Positions 51,978 to 61,985 of a DNA stretch of 64,000 nt are shown here, piece after piece (position 1 is the first letter of the stretch; the number at the start of each line of letters is the position of its first letter). The stretch is from Caenimonas koreensis DSM 17982 (GTDB taxonomy: Bacteria > Pseudomonadota > Gammaproteobacteria > Burkholderiales > Burkholderiaceae_C), in the NCBI RefSeq assembly GCF_009646335.1, contig NZ_WJBU01000008.1, forward strand, positions 124,001 through 188,000, in the 5' to 3' direction. Under the pieces are notes generated by a model. That model had not been told where the DNA came from. It worked only from the letters and a program-made list of their open reading frames with translations, and searched no databases. The translations under genes and the position numbers were made by a program.

Positions 51978-54869
51978 ATGTTGATGCAATCTGCCCGCCC
52001 GCTCGTCGAGCTGGAAAACACATCCGAATTCATCGCGCGCCACATCGGCATTGAAGCGGCCGACGAGCAGCACATGCTGTCCGTGATTGGCGAAGCGTCG
52101 CGCCGCGCGTTGATCGAAAGCATCGTGCCGCGCTCGATTGCGCGCACGAACCCCATGCAGCTGCCGCCCGCCGCGACCGAAGCAGCCGCGCTCGCTGAGC
52201 TCAAGGCCATTGCATCGAAGAACCAGCTCTTCAAGTCGTTCATCGGCCAGGGCTATCACGGCACCCACACGCCTGGCGTCATCCTGCGCAACGTGCTGGA
52301 GAACCCCGCCTGGTACACCGCGTACACGCCCTACCAGGCCGAGATCAGCCAGGGCCGCATGGAAGCGCTGGTGAACTTCCAGACGATGGTGTGCGACCTC
52401 ACGGGCATGCCCATCGCCAATGCGTCGATGCTCGACGAAGCGACCGCTGCGGCTGAGGCCATGACGCTCGCCAAGCGCAGCGTGAAGAACAAGAGCAACA
52501 CGTTCGTCGTGGCGGGTGACTGCCATCCGCAAACGATCGAAGTGATCCAGACCCGCGCGAAGCCGCTGGGCATTGATGTGCTGCTGGCAAATTCGCATGA
52601 CGAATGGACCAAGGCGCTGGAGGGCGAGTACTTCGCGGTGCTCGCGCAGTACCCGTCCACCAGCGGCCGTATCGACGACTTGCGCGCTGACGTTGAGAAG
52701 GCACACGCCAAGGGCGCCGCCTTTGCTGTAGCAGCTGACCTGCTCGCCTTGACGTTGCTCGTGCCGCCTGGCGAATTCGGCGCGGACATCGTTGTCGGCA
52801 CGACGCAGCGATTCGGCATGCCGATGGGCGCAGGCGGCCCGCACGCGGCGTACATGGCCTGCCGCGACGATTTCAAGCGCTCCATGCCGGGCCGGCTGGT
52901 GGGCGTGAGCGTGGATTCGCATGGCAAGCCCGCGTATCGCCTCGCGCTGCAAACGCGCGAGCAACACATTCGCCGCGAGAAGGCGACATCGAATATCTGC
53001 ACAGCGCAAGTGCTGCCCGCCGTGGTGGCGAGCATGTACGCCGTCTATCACGGCCCGCAGGGCTTGAAGCGCATTGCGCAGCGCATCGCCAGCTACACGG
53101 CGATCCTCGCGAAGGGCCTGGAACAGCTGGGCTTCAACGCACGGCGCGACAGCGCCTTCGACACGATCAGCCTGAAGACCGACGCGCAAACGCAATCGAT
53201 TGCAGCCCGCGCGCGCTCGATGGGCGTGAACCTGCGCGTGTACTGGGGCGACTTCATCTGCATCTCGCTCGACGAAACGACCACGCGCGACGACATCGCC
53301 CTGCTGTGGAAGATCTTCGCCGCTGAAGGCCAGTTGCTGCCTTCATTCGATGCCTTCGAAAAGGGCATCGAGCCGATGATCCCGGTGGAGCTGCGCCGCA
53401 CGAGCGCCTTCCTCACCCACCCGGTGTTCAACACGCATCATTCCGAGACGGGCATGCTGCGCTACATCCGCGCGCTCTCCGACAAAGACCTCGCGCTCGA
53501 CCGCAGCATGATCCCGCTGGGCAGCTGCACGATGAAGCTGAACGCCACGAGCGAGATGATCCCCATCACCTGGCCCGAGTTCGCCAATGTGCATCCGTTC
53601 GCGCCGCGCGACCAGCAGCAAGGCTACGCACAGCTCGACGAGCAACTGCGTGCGTGGCTGTGCCAGGCCACGGGCTACGCGGGCATCAGCCTGCAACCCA
53701 ACGCCGGCTCACAAGGCGAATACGCTGGCCTGCTTGCGATCAAGGCTTTCCACGAAAGCAAGGGCCAGGGGCACCGCAATGTGTGCCTGATTCCCTCGTC
53801 GGCGCACGGCACCAACCCGGCCAGCGCGCAGATGGTCGGCATGCAGGTGGTGGTCACTGCCTGCGATGCAAACGGCAACGTCGATCTGGCTGACCTGCAA
53901 GCCAAGTGCGAGCAGCACAGCGACAAGCTCGCCGCGGTGATGATCACGTATCCGTCCACGCACGGCGTGTTCGAGATGCAAGTCAAGGAACTGTGTGCGC
54001 TGGTGCACCAGCACGGCGGCCGCGTGTATGTGGATGGCGCGAACATGAACGCGCTGGTCGGCATCGCGGCGCCCGGCGAATTCGGTGGCGACGTGAGCCA
54101 CCTGAACCTGCACAAGACGTTCTGCATTCCGCACGGCGGTGGCGGCCCGGGCGTGGGGCCTGTGTGCGTGGTCGAAGACCTCGTGCCCTTCCTGCCCGGC
54201 CATGAGGCCGGCGGCATCACCGGCCATGCTGTCGGTGCTGTCAGCGCCGCGCCGCTGGGCAACGCTGCCGTGCTGCCCATCAGCTGGATGTACTGCCGCA
54301 TGATGGGCGCTGAAGGCCTGCAGCAGGCCACTGAGGTCGCGATCCTGAGCGCCAACTACATCAGCGCGCGCCTGAAGGACCACTACCCCACGCTGTACGC
54401 AAGTGCCAACGGCCACGTCGCACATGAGTGCATCCTCGACTTGCGCGCGCTCAAGGACACGAGCGGCGTGATGGCCGAAGACGTTGCCAAGCGCCTGATC
54501 GACTACGGCTTTCATGCGCCCACGCTGAGCTTTCCGGTGCCCAACACGCTGATGGTCGAACCCACGGAGAGCGAAACGCTCGATGAGCTCGACCGCTTCA
54601 TCGGCGCGATGATCGCCATCCGCGAAGAGATCCGCTGCATCGAGCGCGGCGAGTGGCCGCAGGACAACAACCCGCTGAAGAACGCGCCGCACACGGCTGG
54701 CGCGCTGATGAAGGCCGATTGGCCGCACCCGTATTCGCGTGAAGCCGGCGCAGCGGGGCTGGGTGACATGCGGCACGCCAAATACTGGGCGCCTGTCGGC
54801 CGCGTGGACAACGTGTACGGCGACCGCAACCTGTTCTGCTCGTGCGTGCCGATGTCGGCCTACGAGTGA
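51978..54869 (+). CDS. gcvP: Glycine dehydrogenase (decarboxylating), P protein
   Basis: The 963-aa single-chain P protein is of full length and comprises the two fused halves (N-terminal from [25 protein letters not shown]-terminal with [19 protein letters not shown]). The pyridoxal-phosphate lysine is K713 in NLHKTFC, with glycine-rich PLP and substrate segments around it. It decarboxylates glycine and loads the remaining aminomethyl on GcvH. A possible GTG/ATG choice at the 5' end makes little difference. The stop lies next to the TauE gene start, suggesting that gene may be the last member of the transcript. Confidence 0.98.
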   Translation: MLMQSARPLVELENTSEFIARHIGIEAADEQHMLSVIGEASRRALIESIVPRSIARTNPMQLPPAATEAAALAELKAIASKNQLFKSFIGQGYHGTHTPGVILRNVLENPAWYTAYTPYQAEISQGRMEALVNFQTMVCDLTGMPIANASMLDEATAAAEAMTLAKRSVKNKSNTFVVAGDCHPQTIEVIQTRAKPLGIDVLLANSHDEWTKALEGEYFAVLAQYPSTSGRIDDLRADVEKAHAKGAAFAVAADLLALTLLVPPGEFGADIVVGTTQRFGMPMGAGGPHAAYMACRDDFKRSMPGRLVGVSVDSHGKPAYRLALQTREQHIRREKATSNICTAQVLPAVVASMYAVYHGPQGLKRIAQRIASYTAILAKGLEQLGFNARRDSAFDTISLKTDAQTQSIAARARSMGVNLRVYWGDFICISLDETTTRDDIALLWKIFAAEGQLLPSFDAFEKGIEPMIPVELRRTSAFLTHPVFNTHHSETGMLRYIRALSDKDLALDRSMIPLGSCTMKLNATSEMIPITWPEFANVHPFAPRDQQQGYAQLDEQLRAWLCQATGYAGISLQPNAGSQGEYAGLLAIKAFHESKGQGHRNVCLIPSSAHGTNPASAQMVGMQVVVTACDANGNVDLADLQAKCEQHSDKLAAVMITYPSTHGVFEMQVKELCALVHQHGGRVYVDGANMNALVGIAAPGEFGGDVSHLNLHKTFCIPHGGGGPGVGPVCVVEDLVPFLPGHEAGGITGHAVGAVSAAPLGNAAVLPISWMYCRMMGAEGLQQATEVAILSANYISARLKDHYPTLYASANGHVAHECILDLRALKDTSGVMAEDVAKRLIDYGFHAPTLSFPVPNTLMVEPTESETLDELDRFIGAMIAIREEIRCIERGEWPQDNNPLKNAPHTAGALMKADWPHPYSREAGAAGLGDMRHAKYWAPVGRVDNVYGDRNLFCSCVPMSAYE

Positions 54870-54870
54870 A

Positions 54871-55626
54871 TTGGAGCCCTATCTCGCCATCGTTCTCGGG
54901 GCAGCCCTTGCCGGCTTCGTCCAGGGGCTGACGGGGTTCGGCTTCGGGCTCACGGCGATGTCGCTGTGGGCCTGGACGCTGGAGCCCCAGCTCGCCGCGG
55001 CGCTCTCGGTGTTTGGCGGGCTCACGGGCCAGGTCATCCAGGCCGTGACGGTGCGGCGCGGGTTCGACTGGCGGCGGCTGCTGCCCTTCATTGCGGGTGG
55101 GCTCGTTGGCCTGCCGCTCGGCCTGTGGCTGCTGCCACGGCTCGATGTGCCGACCTTCAAGGCGCTCTTTGGCGCCTTCCTGGTGGTCGTGTGCCCGCTC
55201 ATGTTTTTTGCGGGCAAGCTGCCGCACATCGAACGCGGTGGCCGGGCGGGCGACGCCGCCGCTGGTGCGCTGGGTGGAGCGATGGGCGGGCTGGGCGGCT
55301 TCACCGGCATCGCGCCCACGCTGTGGTGCTCGGTGCGCGGCTTCGACAAGGACGAGCAGCGATCGGTCATCCAGAGCTTCAACCTCACGATGCTCGCGGT
55401 GACATTCGCCAGCTATGTCGGCACCGGCATCGTCAACGCCGGCCACCTGCCGCTCTTTGCCATCGTGGCGCCCGCCATGCTGATTCCGTCTTTGCTGGGC
55501 GCACGCGTTTACGTCGGCATCAGCGGCGCGGCATTCCGCCAGATCGTGCTGGGGCTGGTGGGCTTGTCGGGCGTGGCGCTGCTCGCAGCCTCACTACCGG
55601 TTCTTCTGTTGCGCTGGAACGGGTGA
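54871..55626 (+). CDS. TauE/SafE-family membrane permease
   Basis: I start at TTG 54871, 1 bp after the gcvP stop, giving 251 aa (EPYLAIVLGAALAGFVQGLTGFGFGL). Longer frames run through gcvP. The protein has about eight hydrophobic segments and the family TGFGFGLTA-type glycine-rich loop, repeated at GGLGGFTGIAPTLW. TauE/SafE members export sulfite or organosulfonates. Adjacency to the glycine-cleavage genes suggests coupled transcription, but a metabolic link (e.g. exporting an amine or sulfonate by-product) is only inferred. Confidence 0.82.
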   Translation: MEPYLAIVLGAALAGFVQGLTGFGFGLTAMSLWAWTLEPQLAAALSVFGGLTGQVIQAVTVRRGFDWRRLLPFIAGGLVGLPLGLWLLPRLDVPTFKALFGAFLVVVCPLMFFAGKLPHIERGGRAGDAAAGALGGAMGGLGGFTGIAPTLWCSVRGFDKDEQRSVIQSFNLTMLAVTFASYVGTGIVNAGHLPLFAIVAPAMLIPSLLGARVYVGISGAAFRQIVLGLVGLSGVALLAASLPVLLLRWNG

Positions 55627-55692
55627 TTTTCCTAGGCGCGCAGCCACCGCTGCACGGGCGATTGCGCTCACAATCGCAACAGGAGTTTCCAA

Positions 55693-56106
55693 TTGAGTGT
55701 CAAAGCTTTTGTGGTGGAAGACAACGCCGCGATCCGCGAAGGGCTGTGCGAAGCTTTGTGGGAGATGGCCGGCATTGAGACTGCCGGCGTGGCCGCCAGC
55801 GAAAAAGCGGCCGTCGCCTGGCTGACCGACGAAGCGAACGACTGGGACATCGCCATCGTTGACCTCATTCTCGAGCCGGGCGGCAGCGGCTTCGGCGTGT
55901 TGCACGCCCTGCGCAACCGCTTGCCGGGCCGCAGGATGGTGGTGTTGACAGGCTTGGCCAGCGCGGACGTTCGCGCCAAGTGCGAGGCCCTGGGCAGCGA
56001 TGGCGTGTTCGACAAGGCCATCGAGACGGAAGCCTTGATGGACTACTGCCGCAGCCTCGCCGAAGGCCACGCACCAGGGCCGGCACCGGCATCTGACCCT
56101 GCTTGA
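55693..56106 (+). CDS. Stand-alone response-regulator receiver protein
   Basis: The 137-aa protein starts at TTG 55693 with AGGAG 7 nt upstream. It is a single receiver domain: acidic pair E9/D10 in VVEDN, phospho-acceptor D57 in IAIVDLIL, a Thr in VLTGLAS and a conserved Lys in FDKAIE. There is no output domain, so it acts by protein contact or as a phosphate sink. No histidine kinase is adjacent. Confidence 0.88.
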   Translation: MSVKAFVVEDNAAIREGLCEALWEMAGIETAGVAASEKAAVAWLTDEANDWDIAIVDLILEPGGSGFGVLHALRNRLPGRRMVVLTGLASADVRAKCEALGSDGVFDKAIETEALMDYCRSLAEGHAPGPAPASDPA

Positions 56107-56237
56107 GCAGAACCCCGGTCACTCAATCCTTTGCTTATTCGCCTGCACCGCGCGCGCAACCCCGTGCGAGAATCCTCGCCCATCAGGGGAGATTCCGGCA
56201 ACGCACCGGACAGCTGCGCAACCTACTGGGCACGTAC

Positions 56238-56684
56238 ATGAACCACCCCACGATCCTCGTGGTGGACGACAACCCCGATCACCTCGAACTCACGGTGATG
56301 GCTCTGGGCGAGTGCTGCGCCCCCGACAGCATTGCAACCGCCTGCGATGGGGTGGAGGCACTCGACTTCCTGTTCGGCCGCGCCAAGCACACCGGACGCA
56401 ACCAGGACATCCAGCCGCGCCTCGTCATCCTCGACATGAAGCTTGTGCGGCTGCACGGCCTGGAAGTGCTCAGGGCCATGCGACAGAACCCGCGCACCGC
56501 GATGCTTCCTGTCGTGATGCATTCATCTTCAGTCGAGAGAAGCGACATCGCCGCCAGTTACGCCTGCGGCGCGAACAGCTACGTTCGCAAAGCGACCGAC
56601 TACGACGAGCTGCGGCGCAAGATGCGGCAAATCTACGACTTCTGGGTGAATGCCAACGAGCGATGCGAGCCAGCCGGCGCCTGA
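56238..56684 (+). CDS. Rcp1-like stand-alone response regulator
   Basis: The 148-aa protein (ATG 56238; the longer frame upstream is not supported) is a receiver domain with D10/D11 in VVDDN, phospho-acceptor D66 in LVILDMKL, a conserved Ser in MHSSS and Lys in YVRKATDYDE. The sequence around D66 resembles the Rcp1 subgroup. No kinase or output partner is nearby. The 131-bp stretch before it holds no gene that I recognise. Confidence 0.88.
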   Translation: MNHPTILVVDDNPDHLELTVMALGECCAPDSIATACDGVEALDFLFGRAKHTGRNQDIQPRLVILDMKLVRLHGLEVLRAMRQNPRTAMLPVVMHSSSVERSDIAASYACGANSYVRKATDYDELRRKMRQIYDFWVNANERCEPAGA

Positions 56685-56717
56685 AGTGCGACGCGCGTTG
56701 GCCTGCGTTGCGCGCTG

Positions 56718-57380
56718 CTAGGGCGCGATGCCCTCAGCCGCAATCTGCCTGAGCGCCTGCTCGAACACCTCGGGCGGCTGGCCGCCCTGTATGAGGTGGC
56801 GGTTATTCACGATCACTGACGGCACGGCGCTGATGCCGTGCTGCCGGTAGAACTCCTCGCGTTCCCTGACCTCGGCCGCATAGGCATCGCTGTCGAGGAT
56901 GCCGGCGGCATGCCTGGCGTCCAGGCCCGCCTCGGCCACGGTTTGCAGCAACACATCGCGCTCCTCCAGCGCACGACCCTCGCCGTGATACGCCTTGAGC
57001 AACGCCATCTTCAGGTCGCGCTGCTGCTGCGGCCCCTGCAGGCCCGCCCAGTGCAGCAGACGGTGAGCGTTGAATGTGTTGTAGACGCGGCCACGACCTT
57101 CCTTGCGGAACTCGAACCCCACGGACGCGCCACGCTCGCGAATGGCTTCACGCGCGGTGGCTTGCTGCTGCGCGGTCGATCCGTATTTCTGCGTGAGGTG
57201 CTCCGTCACATCCTGGCCGCCCGGCGGCATCGCGGGGTTGAGCTCGAAAGGCTCGAAGTGCAGTTCGGCCTTGATCTCGCCGCCAACGCGATCAAGCGCC
57301 TGTTCGAGGGAGGCCAGGCCGATGGCGCACCAGGGGCACGCCACGTCGGAGACGAAGTCGATTTTGAGGTTCGTGGTCAT
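56718..57380 (-). CDS. DsbA-family oxidoreductase (FrnE-like)
   Basis: The 220-aa thioredoxin-fold protein has CPWC at residues 15-18 in FVSDVACPWCAIGL, then the helical insertion typical of FrnE-like DsbA proteins, and cis-Pro in ISAVPSVIVNN. No signal peptide is seen, so it is cytosolic and probably a disulfide/thiol or 2-hydroxychromene isomerase-type enzyme. It lies on the minus strand downstream of aroC, separated by the inverted-repeat element at 57595-57723. Confidence 0.92.
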   Translation of the reverse strand: MTTNLKIDFVSDVACPWCAIGLASLEQALDRVGGEIKAELHFEPFELNPAMPPGGQDVTEHLTQKYGSTAQQQATAREAIRERGASVGFEFRKEGRGRVYNTFNAHRLLHWAGLQGPQQQRDLKMALLKAYHGEGRALEERDVLLQTVAEAGLDARHAAGILDSDAYAAEVREREEFYRQHGISAVPSVIVNNRHLIQGGQPPEVFEQALRQIAAEGIAP

Positions 57381-57763
57381 GGGTGGATGCTAGTCAACTT
57401 TTAAGATCCCTGCGGTGTTCGGGGTGGGCCACGGCCGTCCGGTGGCCTGGACAGTGCGGTTGAGGCTCAACTCGGTCATTACCACTGCGCCATTTCCCTG
57501 CGGCAATGGTTCACAACGAGTGCCTGCGCAACGTGTGCGCGCATACATCAGGCAGAGCCGGTATCACCGAGTTGATCGTTCATCGCTCTGATCAGACTGC
57601 GAGCGGTGGGCGGCCTTTTCCCGCAGGTAAAGAAGGGAGCCCGGCCCCGCGCCAGTAGGGCGCGCTTCGCGCTTTGGCCGGCGGAATGACACGGAGGGAA
57701 AAGGCCGCCCACCGCTCGCAGTCCACCCCTGAACGCGGAGAGAACGCCCCCGCGTCATGAGAA
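57381..57763. other. 383-bp intergenic gap with repeat element
   Basis: No gene is visible. About 57427-57447 is a small GGCCAC/GTGGCC hairpin. 57595-57723 is a large inverted-repeat element, described separately. The remaining 200 bp hold nothing I recognise. Confidence 0.75.
57595..57723. repeat. 129-bp cloverleaf-like inverted-repeat element
   Basis: Perfect 28-bp arms at 57595-57622 and 57696-57723 enclose 73 nt with further nested arms: CCGGCC (57641-57646) with GGCCGG (57676-57681), and GCGCG/CGCGC at 57660-57672. The overall form is a long stem with inner hairpins. No transposase gene or clear target-site duplication is present. It could be a MITE-like or REP-type element, or a terminator/attenuator between aroC and the downstream gene. 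Confidence 0.8.
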
Positions 57764-58861
57764 TTACAAACGCGCAGCAGGCACAACAGCAACAGGCGCA
57801 ACCACATCGCCGTTCTGCGCACGATGACGCAGCGCGTGATCGATCACGACGAGCGCCAGCATCGCTTCTGCAATCGGCGTCGCACGGATGCCAACGCACG
57901 GATCGTGGCGGCCTTTGGTCACAACTTCGGCGGGCTGGCCCGTGATGTCGATCGTCTCGCGCGGCGTGAGGATGGAGCTGGTCGGCTTGATCGCAATCGA
58001 CACCTCGAGGTCTTGCCCCGAGCTGATGCCGCCGAGCACGCCGCCCGCGTTGTTGGTACGAAAGCCTTCGGGCGTGGGGGAATCGCCGTGGGTGGACCCG
58101 CGCTGCGCAACGCTTGCAAAGCCCGCGCCGATCTCGACGCCCTTCACGGCATTGATGCCCATCATGGCGTAGGCGATATCGGCATCGAGCTTGTCGAACA
58201 GCGGCGCGCCCAGGCCCACAGGCACCGAAGACGCCATGACGCGGATGCGTGCGCCGCAGGAGTCGCCGCTCTTGCGCAGTGCGTCCATGTACGTCTCGAG
58301 TTGCGACACGTCGGCAACAGGCGCGAAGAACGGGTTGTGGGGCACGTGCTCCCAGCTCTCGAATCCGATAGCGACATCACCGATTTGCTGCATGCAACCG
58401 CGAAACACCGTGCCGTACTTCTGCGCGAGCCACTTCTTGGCGACTGCGCCCGCAGCCACCATCGGCGCTGTGAGTCGCGCCGACGCCCTGCCGCCGCCGC
58501 GCGGATCGCGCAGGCCGTACTTCTGCAAATAGGTGTAGTCGGCATGGCCGGGGCGGAAGGTCTTGGCGATATCGCTGTAGTCCTTGCTGCGCTGGTCGGT
58601 GTTGCGGATCAGCAGGCAGATGGGTGTGCCGGTGGTGTGGCCTTCGAACACGCCCGAGAGGATTTCGACTTTGTCTTCTTCCTGGCGCTGCGTCACGTAG
58701 CGGCTGGTGCCGGGGCGGCGGCGGTCAAGATCGGGCTGGATATCGGCTTCGGACAATGGCATGCCGGGCGGGCAGCCGTCGATCACGCAGCCTATGGCGG
58801 GCCCGTGCGACTCGCCGAAATTCGTGACTGCAAACAGGGTGCCGAAGGTATTGCCGCTCAT
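57764..58861 (-). CDS. aroC: Chorismate synthase
   Basis: The 365-aa enzyme is of normal length and has all signatures of the family: [18 protein letters not shown] at the N-terminus, [12 protein letters not shown], and [16 protein letters not shown] near the C-terminus. It uses reduced FMN to convert EPSP to chorismate, the last common step of aromatic amino-acid synthesis. ATG 58861 is preceded by a weak site. The gene stands alone here, upstream of the cloverleaf repeat. Confidence 0.98.
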   Translation of the reverse strand: MSGNTFGTLFAVTNFGESHGPAIGCVIDGCPPGMPLSEADIQPDLDRRRPGTSRYVTQRQEEDKVEILSGVFEGHTTGTPICLLIRNTDQRSKDYSDIAKTFRPGHADYTYLQKYGLRDPRGGGRASARLTAPMVAAGAVAKKWLAQKYGTVFRGCMQQIGDVAIGFESWEHVPHNPFFAPVADVSQLETYMDALRKSGDSCGARIRVMASSVPVGLGAPLFDKLDADIAYAMMGINAVKGVEIGAGFASVAQRGSTHGDSPTPEGFRTNNAGGVLGGISSGQDLEVSIAIKPTSSILTPRETIDITGQPAEVVTKGRHDPCVGIRATPIAEAMLALVVIDHALRHRAQNGDVVAPVAVVPAARL

Positions 58862-58965
58862 GGGTGGCGATTATCCCAGACGCACTTGCAAGCCAGCCCC
58901 ACGCCCTGCGCACGCTTCATGCTTTGACGTGCGCACGGTGCCCCTACCGCACCGAAGGAGAGCAC

Positions 58966-59394
58966 ATGCTGGATCGAACCACCACCGCTTTCTCGCACGT
59001 CAAGCCCGGCGACACGGGCTTTGTCTCGGGCGGGCTGCGCGACTTCTTTCTCTACCGCGACCTTGGCGTGGCCGATGCCACGCACGGAAAGGTGATTGCG
59101 CACCTTGTCAAGGCGAACGAAGCGCCGGAACAGGGCACGGGCTGGCACAAGCACGAGGCGGACTTCCAGATCGTGATCATGCTCAAGGGCTGGGCGCGCT
59201 TCATGTACGAAGACAAGGAGACGCTCGTGTCGGCAGGTGACTGCGTGCACCAGCGCCCGGGCATCCGCCATTACCTCTTCGACTATTCGCCCGACATGGA
59301 ATACCTGGAGATCGTCTCGCCAGCGGATTTCAAGACGATTGACGTCGAGCCGGTGTGCGCAATACCGGCCCCGACGCCGTGGGCGAGCGCGTAG
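58966..59394 (+). CDS. Cupin-domain protein
   Basis: The 142-aa protein is a single cupin: GTGWHKHEADFQIVIMLKGWARF supplies the HxH and Glu-type metal ligands, and GDCVHQRPGIRHYLFDY the second His. GAAGGAG precedes ATG 58966. Family members range from dioxygenases to sugar isomerases or sensors; no substrate can be inferred here. It is divergent from aroC. Confidence 0.9.
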   Translation: MLDRTTTAFSHVKPGDTGFVSGGLRDFFLYRDLGVADATHGKVIAHLVKANEAPEQGTGWHKHEADFQIVIMLKGWARFMYEDKETLVSAGDCVHQRPGIRHYLFDYSPDMEYLEIVSPADFKTIDVEPVCAIPAPTPWASA

Positions 59395-59403
59395 CGCTTT
59401 GCC

Positions 59404-60066
59404 CTAGAACTCCGCGTCGAGCTCGTCGATTTCGTCGGGCTCTGCCACTGCAGCCGCAACCCATTCCTTCATGGCGGGAAGCTCCATCACCCGCTTGCAA
59501 TAAGCGGCTGCGGCCTTGTCGATCGCCACGTCGTAAGTGATGAAGCGCGTGACGACCGGCGCATACATCGCATCCGCAATGCACGGCTGCTTGCCAAAGA
59601 GAAACGGCCCGCCGTAGGTGGTGAGGCACACCTTCCATATGGCGAGCACACGGTCGATATCGCCCTGCGCGCGCGACCACACCTTGAACGACTTGAAGCG
59701 CGCCTTGATGTTCATCGGCAGCGCGCCGCGCATCGACGCAAAGCCCGAGTGCATCTCGCCGCAGATCGAGCGGCAATGGGCGCGTGCCTTCGCATCAGCA
59801 GGCAGCAGCCCTGCCTTGGGCTTGATTTCGTTGAGGTATTCGCCAATGGCCATCGAGTCCCACACCTGGATGCCGTTGTGCTCCAGCGCGGGCACGAGCA
59901 CGGATGAGGACAGCAGCAGCATCTCGGCCTTCATCGCCGGATCGTCCGGTGGAATGACTTTCTCGGTGAAATCGAGCCCGGCCAGGCGGGCCATCAGCCA
60001 GCCGCGCAACGACCACGCGCCATAGTTCTTGCTGCTGATCGTGAGAACCGCTTTGCGGGTGGCCAT
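59404..60066 (-). CDS. Glutathione S-transferase
   Basis: ATG 60066 has GGAGACTTC upstream and gives 220 aa. The N-terminal half is a thioredoxin-like GSH domain (SKNYGAWSLRGWLMARLAG, SSSVLVPALEHNGIQVWDSMAIGEYL with the SxAI GSH motif) and the C-terminal half is helical. It is probably a zeta/maleylacetoacetate- or beta-type enzyme detoxifying electrophiles; substrate unknown. It is convergent with the cupin gene (10 bp). Confidence 0.92.
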   Translation of the reverse strand: MATRKAVLTISSKNYGAWSLRGWLMARLAGLDFTEKVIPPDDPAMKAEMLLLSSSVLVPALEHNGIQVWDSMAIGEYLNEIKPKAGLLPADAKARAHCRSICGEMHSGFASMRGALPMNIKARFKSFKVWSRAQGDIDRVLAIWKVCLTTYGGPFLFGKQPCIADAMYAPVVTRFITYDVAIDKAAAAYCKRVMELPAMKEWVAAAVAEPDEIDELDAEF

Positions 60067-60185
60067 GAAGTCTCCTGGGGCCGGTGCGGCCTGCACAAGG
60101 TTGGAGCAAGCCCTGTGCCACGGAAGGACAGTCATGGCCCGCATGGCAGCCAAACACTGGCGCGTAACTTGCCTGCACTCTTCGC

Positions 60186-61400
60186 ATGCTCTACCACGCC
60201 TACCAGGCCCAGTCCGACTTGATGTCACCGTTGCGCCTGCTGGCGCAACACACGGGCGCTGCGCTATGGCTGCGGCAGACCGAGGGCACGGTGGTGCGCA
60301 AGATTGCTGCCATGTCTGAAGTGTTTTCGCGCATGCGCCTGACGCACAGCCGGCCCGCGTACAACATCGCGTCGGTTCAGGTTGCAACGGGCGAAACACG
60401 CGCCGTGGTGGAAGAAGCCGCCTTCACCCTGCCCTTCGGCACGCTGCTGCACTTTCGCAAACCGCACAGCGCGCCGCAGCCGCCCGTGCTGCTCGTCGCA
60501 CCCCTGTCGGGCCACTTCGCCACACTCTTGCGCGAGACGGCTCGCACGCTGCTGGCCGACCACGACGTGTACATCACCGACTGGCACAACGCGCGCGACG
60601 TGCCCTTGCGCGACGGCGAGTTCGGTCTGGACGAGTACATCGACTACATGATCCGGTTCATCGAGGCGATTGGCACCGGCGTGCATGTGGTCGCGGTGTG
60701 CCAGCCGTGCGTCGCAGCGCTGGCTGCCGTTGCGATCATGGCTGAGGACGACAACCCGGCGCAGCCGCGCAGCCTCACGCTGATGGCAGGGCCAGTCGAT
60801 TGCCGCATCAACCCCACGGGCGTGAACGCGCTGGCCACCAGCAAGCCCATCGAATGGTTCGAGCAGAACCTGATCAGCCATGTGCCGTTCCCGCACAAGG
60901 GGCACATGCGGCGCGTGTACCCCGGGTTTGTGCAGCTCTCGGCGTTTTTGAGCATGAACCCCGAGCGGCACAAGCAGCAGTTTCGCAACCTGTTCGACCA
61001 CATCGTGCGCGGCGAGGATGACCAGGCCGACACCATTCGCGTGTTCTACGACGAATATCTGGCCGTGAACGACTTGCCTGCGAAGTTCTACCTGGAGACA
61101 GTCGAGAAAGTTTTCCAGACCTACGACCTGGCCGCCGGCAAGCTGATGTGGCGCGGCCGCAAGGTGGACCCGGCTGCGATTCGCCGCACGTGGCTCTTCA
61201 CGGTGGAGGGCGAGCGCGACGATATATGCGCGATGGGCCAGACGCTGGCCGCGCACGACCTGTGCAGCAGCATCAGGCCGTACAAGAAATCACATCACAT
61301 GCAAACCGGCGTGGGGCACTACGGTGTGTTCAGCGGCAGGCGCTGGAACCGGCATATCTACCCGCGGCTGCGGGACATCGTGCATTCGGCTTCGGAGTAG
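60186..61400 (+). CDS. phaZ: Intracellular poly(3-hydroxyalkanoate) depolymerase
   Basis: The 404-aa protein matches the PhaZ1 group: MLYHAYQAQSDLMSPLR at the N-terminus, TDWHNARDVPL, and a VAVCQPCVAAL nucleophile region in which Cys172 replaces the usual lipase Ser. DDICAMGQT and HMQTGVGHYGVFSG complete the family pattern. It mobilises stored polyhydroxyalkanoate, which fits the 3-oxoacid CoA transferase elsewhere in the window. Divergent from the GST gene; the 119-bp gap holds no gene I can see. Confidence 0.95.
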   Translation: MLYHAYQAQSDLMSPLRLLAQHTGAALWLRQTEGTVVRKIAAMSEVFSRMRLTHSRPAYNIASVQVATGETRAVVEEAAFTLPFGTLLHFRKPHSAPQPPVLLVAPLSGHFATLLRETARTLLADHDVYITDWHNARDVPLRDGEFGLDEYIDYMIRFIEAIGTGVHVVAVCQPCVAALAAVAIMAEDDNPAQPRSLTLMAGPVDCRINPTGVNALATSKPIEWFEQNLISHVPFPHKGHMRRVYPGFVQLSAFLSMNPERHKQQFRNLFDHIVRGEDDQADTIRVFYDEYLAVNDLPAKFYLETVEKVFQTYDLAAGKLMWRGRKVDPAAIRRTWLFTVEGERDDICAMGQTLAAHDLCSSIRPYKKSHHMQTGVGHYGVFSGRRWNRHIYPRLRDIVHSASE

Positions 61401-61420
61401 GCCTGCGCAACAGCCCCGGC

Positions 61421-61888
61421 TCAAAGATGCGTGCCGGGCGTCTGGTCTTCTTCGGCTGAAGGCCAGTCGCGGATGTAGGCCTTGAGCATCTTGTTCTCGA
61501 AATTCTGGCTGTCCACCACGGCCTTGGCCACGTCGTAGAAGCTGATCACGCCCATGAGCATGCGCTTGTCCATCACAGGCATGTAGCGGGCATGGCGGTC
61601 CAGCATCATGCGGCGCACTTCATCGAGTTCAGTTTCGTAGGAGCAGGTGAGCGGATGGTCGTCCATGGCGGTGCGCACGAGCGTCTTGCCAACGGTGCCG
61701 CCGTTCTTCACGACGCACAAGATCACTTCGCGGAAGGTGAGCATGCCGACCAAGTCGCCATGCTCCATGACGACGAGCGAGCCGATGTCGCGCTCGGCCA
61801 TCACTTCAACCGCCTTTGACAACGGCTCGTCGGGCGATGCCGTGTAAAGGGTGCTCCCCTTCACGCGGAGGATGTCGCTGACTTTCAT
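61421..61888 (-). CDS. Tandem CBS-domain protein
   Basis: I start at ATG 61888 with CAGGAGACAGG just before it; upstream frames lack such a site. The 155-aa product contains two CBS motifs (SKAVEVMAERDIGSLVVMEHGDLVGMLTFREV and DEVRRMMLDRHARYMPVMDKRMLMGVISFYDVAKAV), a Bateman module that binds adenine nucleotides and serves as an energy sensor or regulatory subunit. No effector domain is attached. Confidence 0.93.
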   Translation of the reverse strand: MKVSDILRVKGSTLYTASPDEPLSKAVEVMAERDIGSLVVMEHGDLVGMLTFREVILCVVKNGGTVGKTLVRTAMDDHPLTCSYETELDEVRRMMLDRHARYMPVMDKRMLMGVISFYDVAKAVVDSQNFENKMLKAYIRDWPSAEEDQTPGTHL

Positions 61889-61985
61889 GCCTGTCTCCTG
61901 AAGTCCCTGCCCCCTGGCGGGTCTGCAATGAATATAGCCCACAATCATGGGCGGTTCCATAGCGATACAAGAGGAGACACAACGC

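Noticed and set aside
51522-53195. 557-codon minus-strand frame across gcvH and gcvP
   Set aside because: It is antisense to gcvH/gcvP, which have all expected motifs; translation is Arg/His-rich.
57595-57723. Insertion sequence or IS remnant
   Set aside because: No transposase coding sequence and no evident target-site duplication; kept as a repeat element only.
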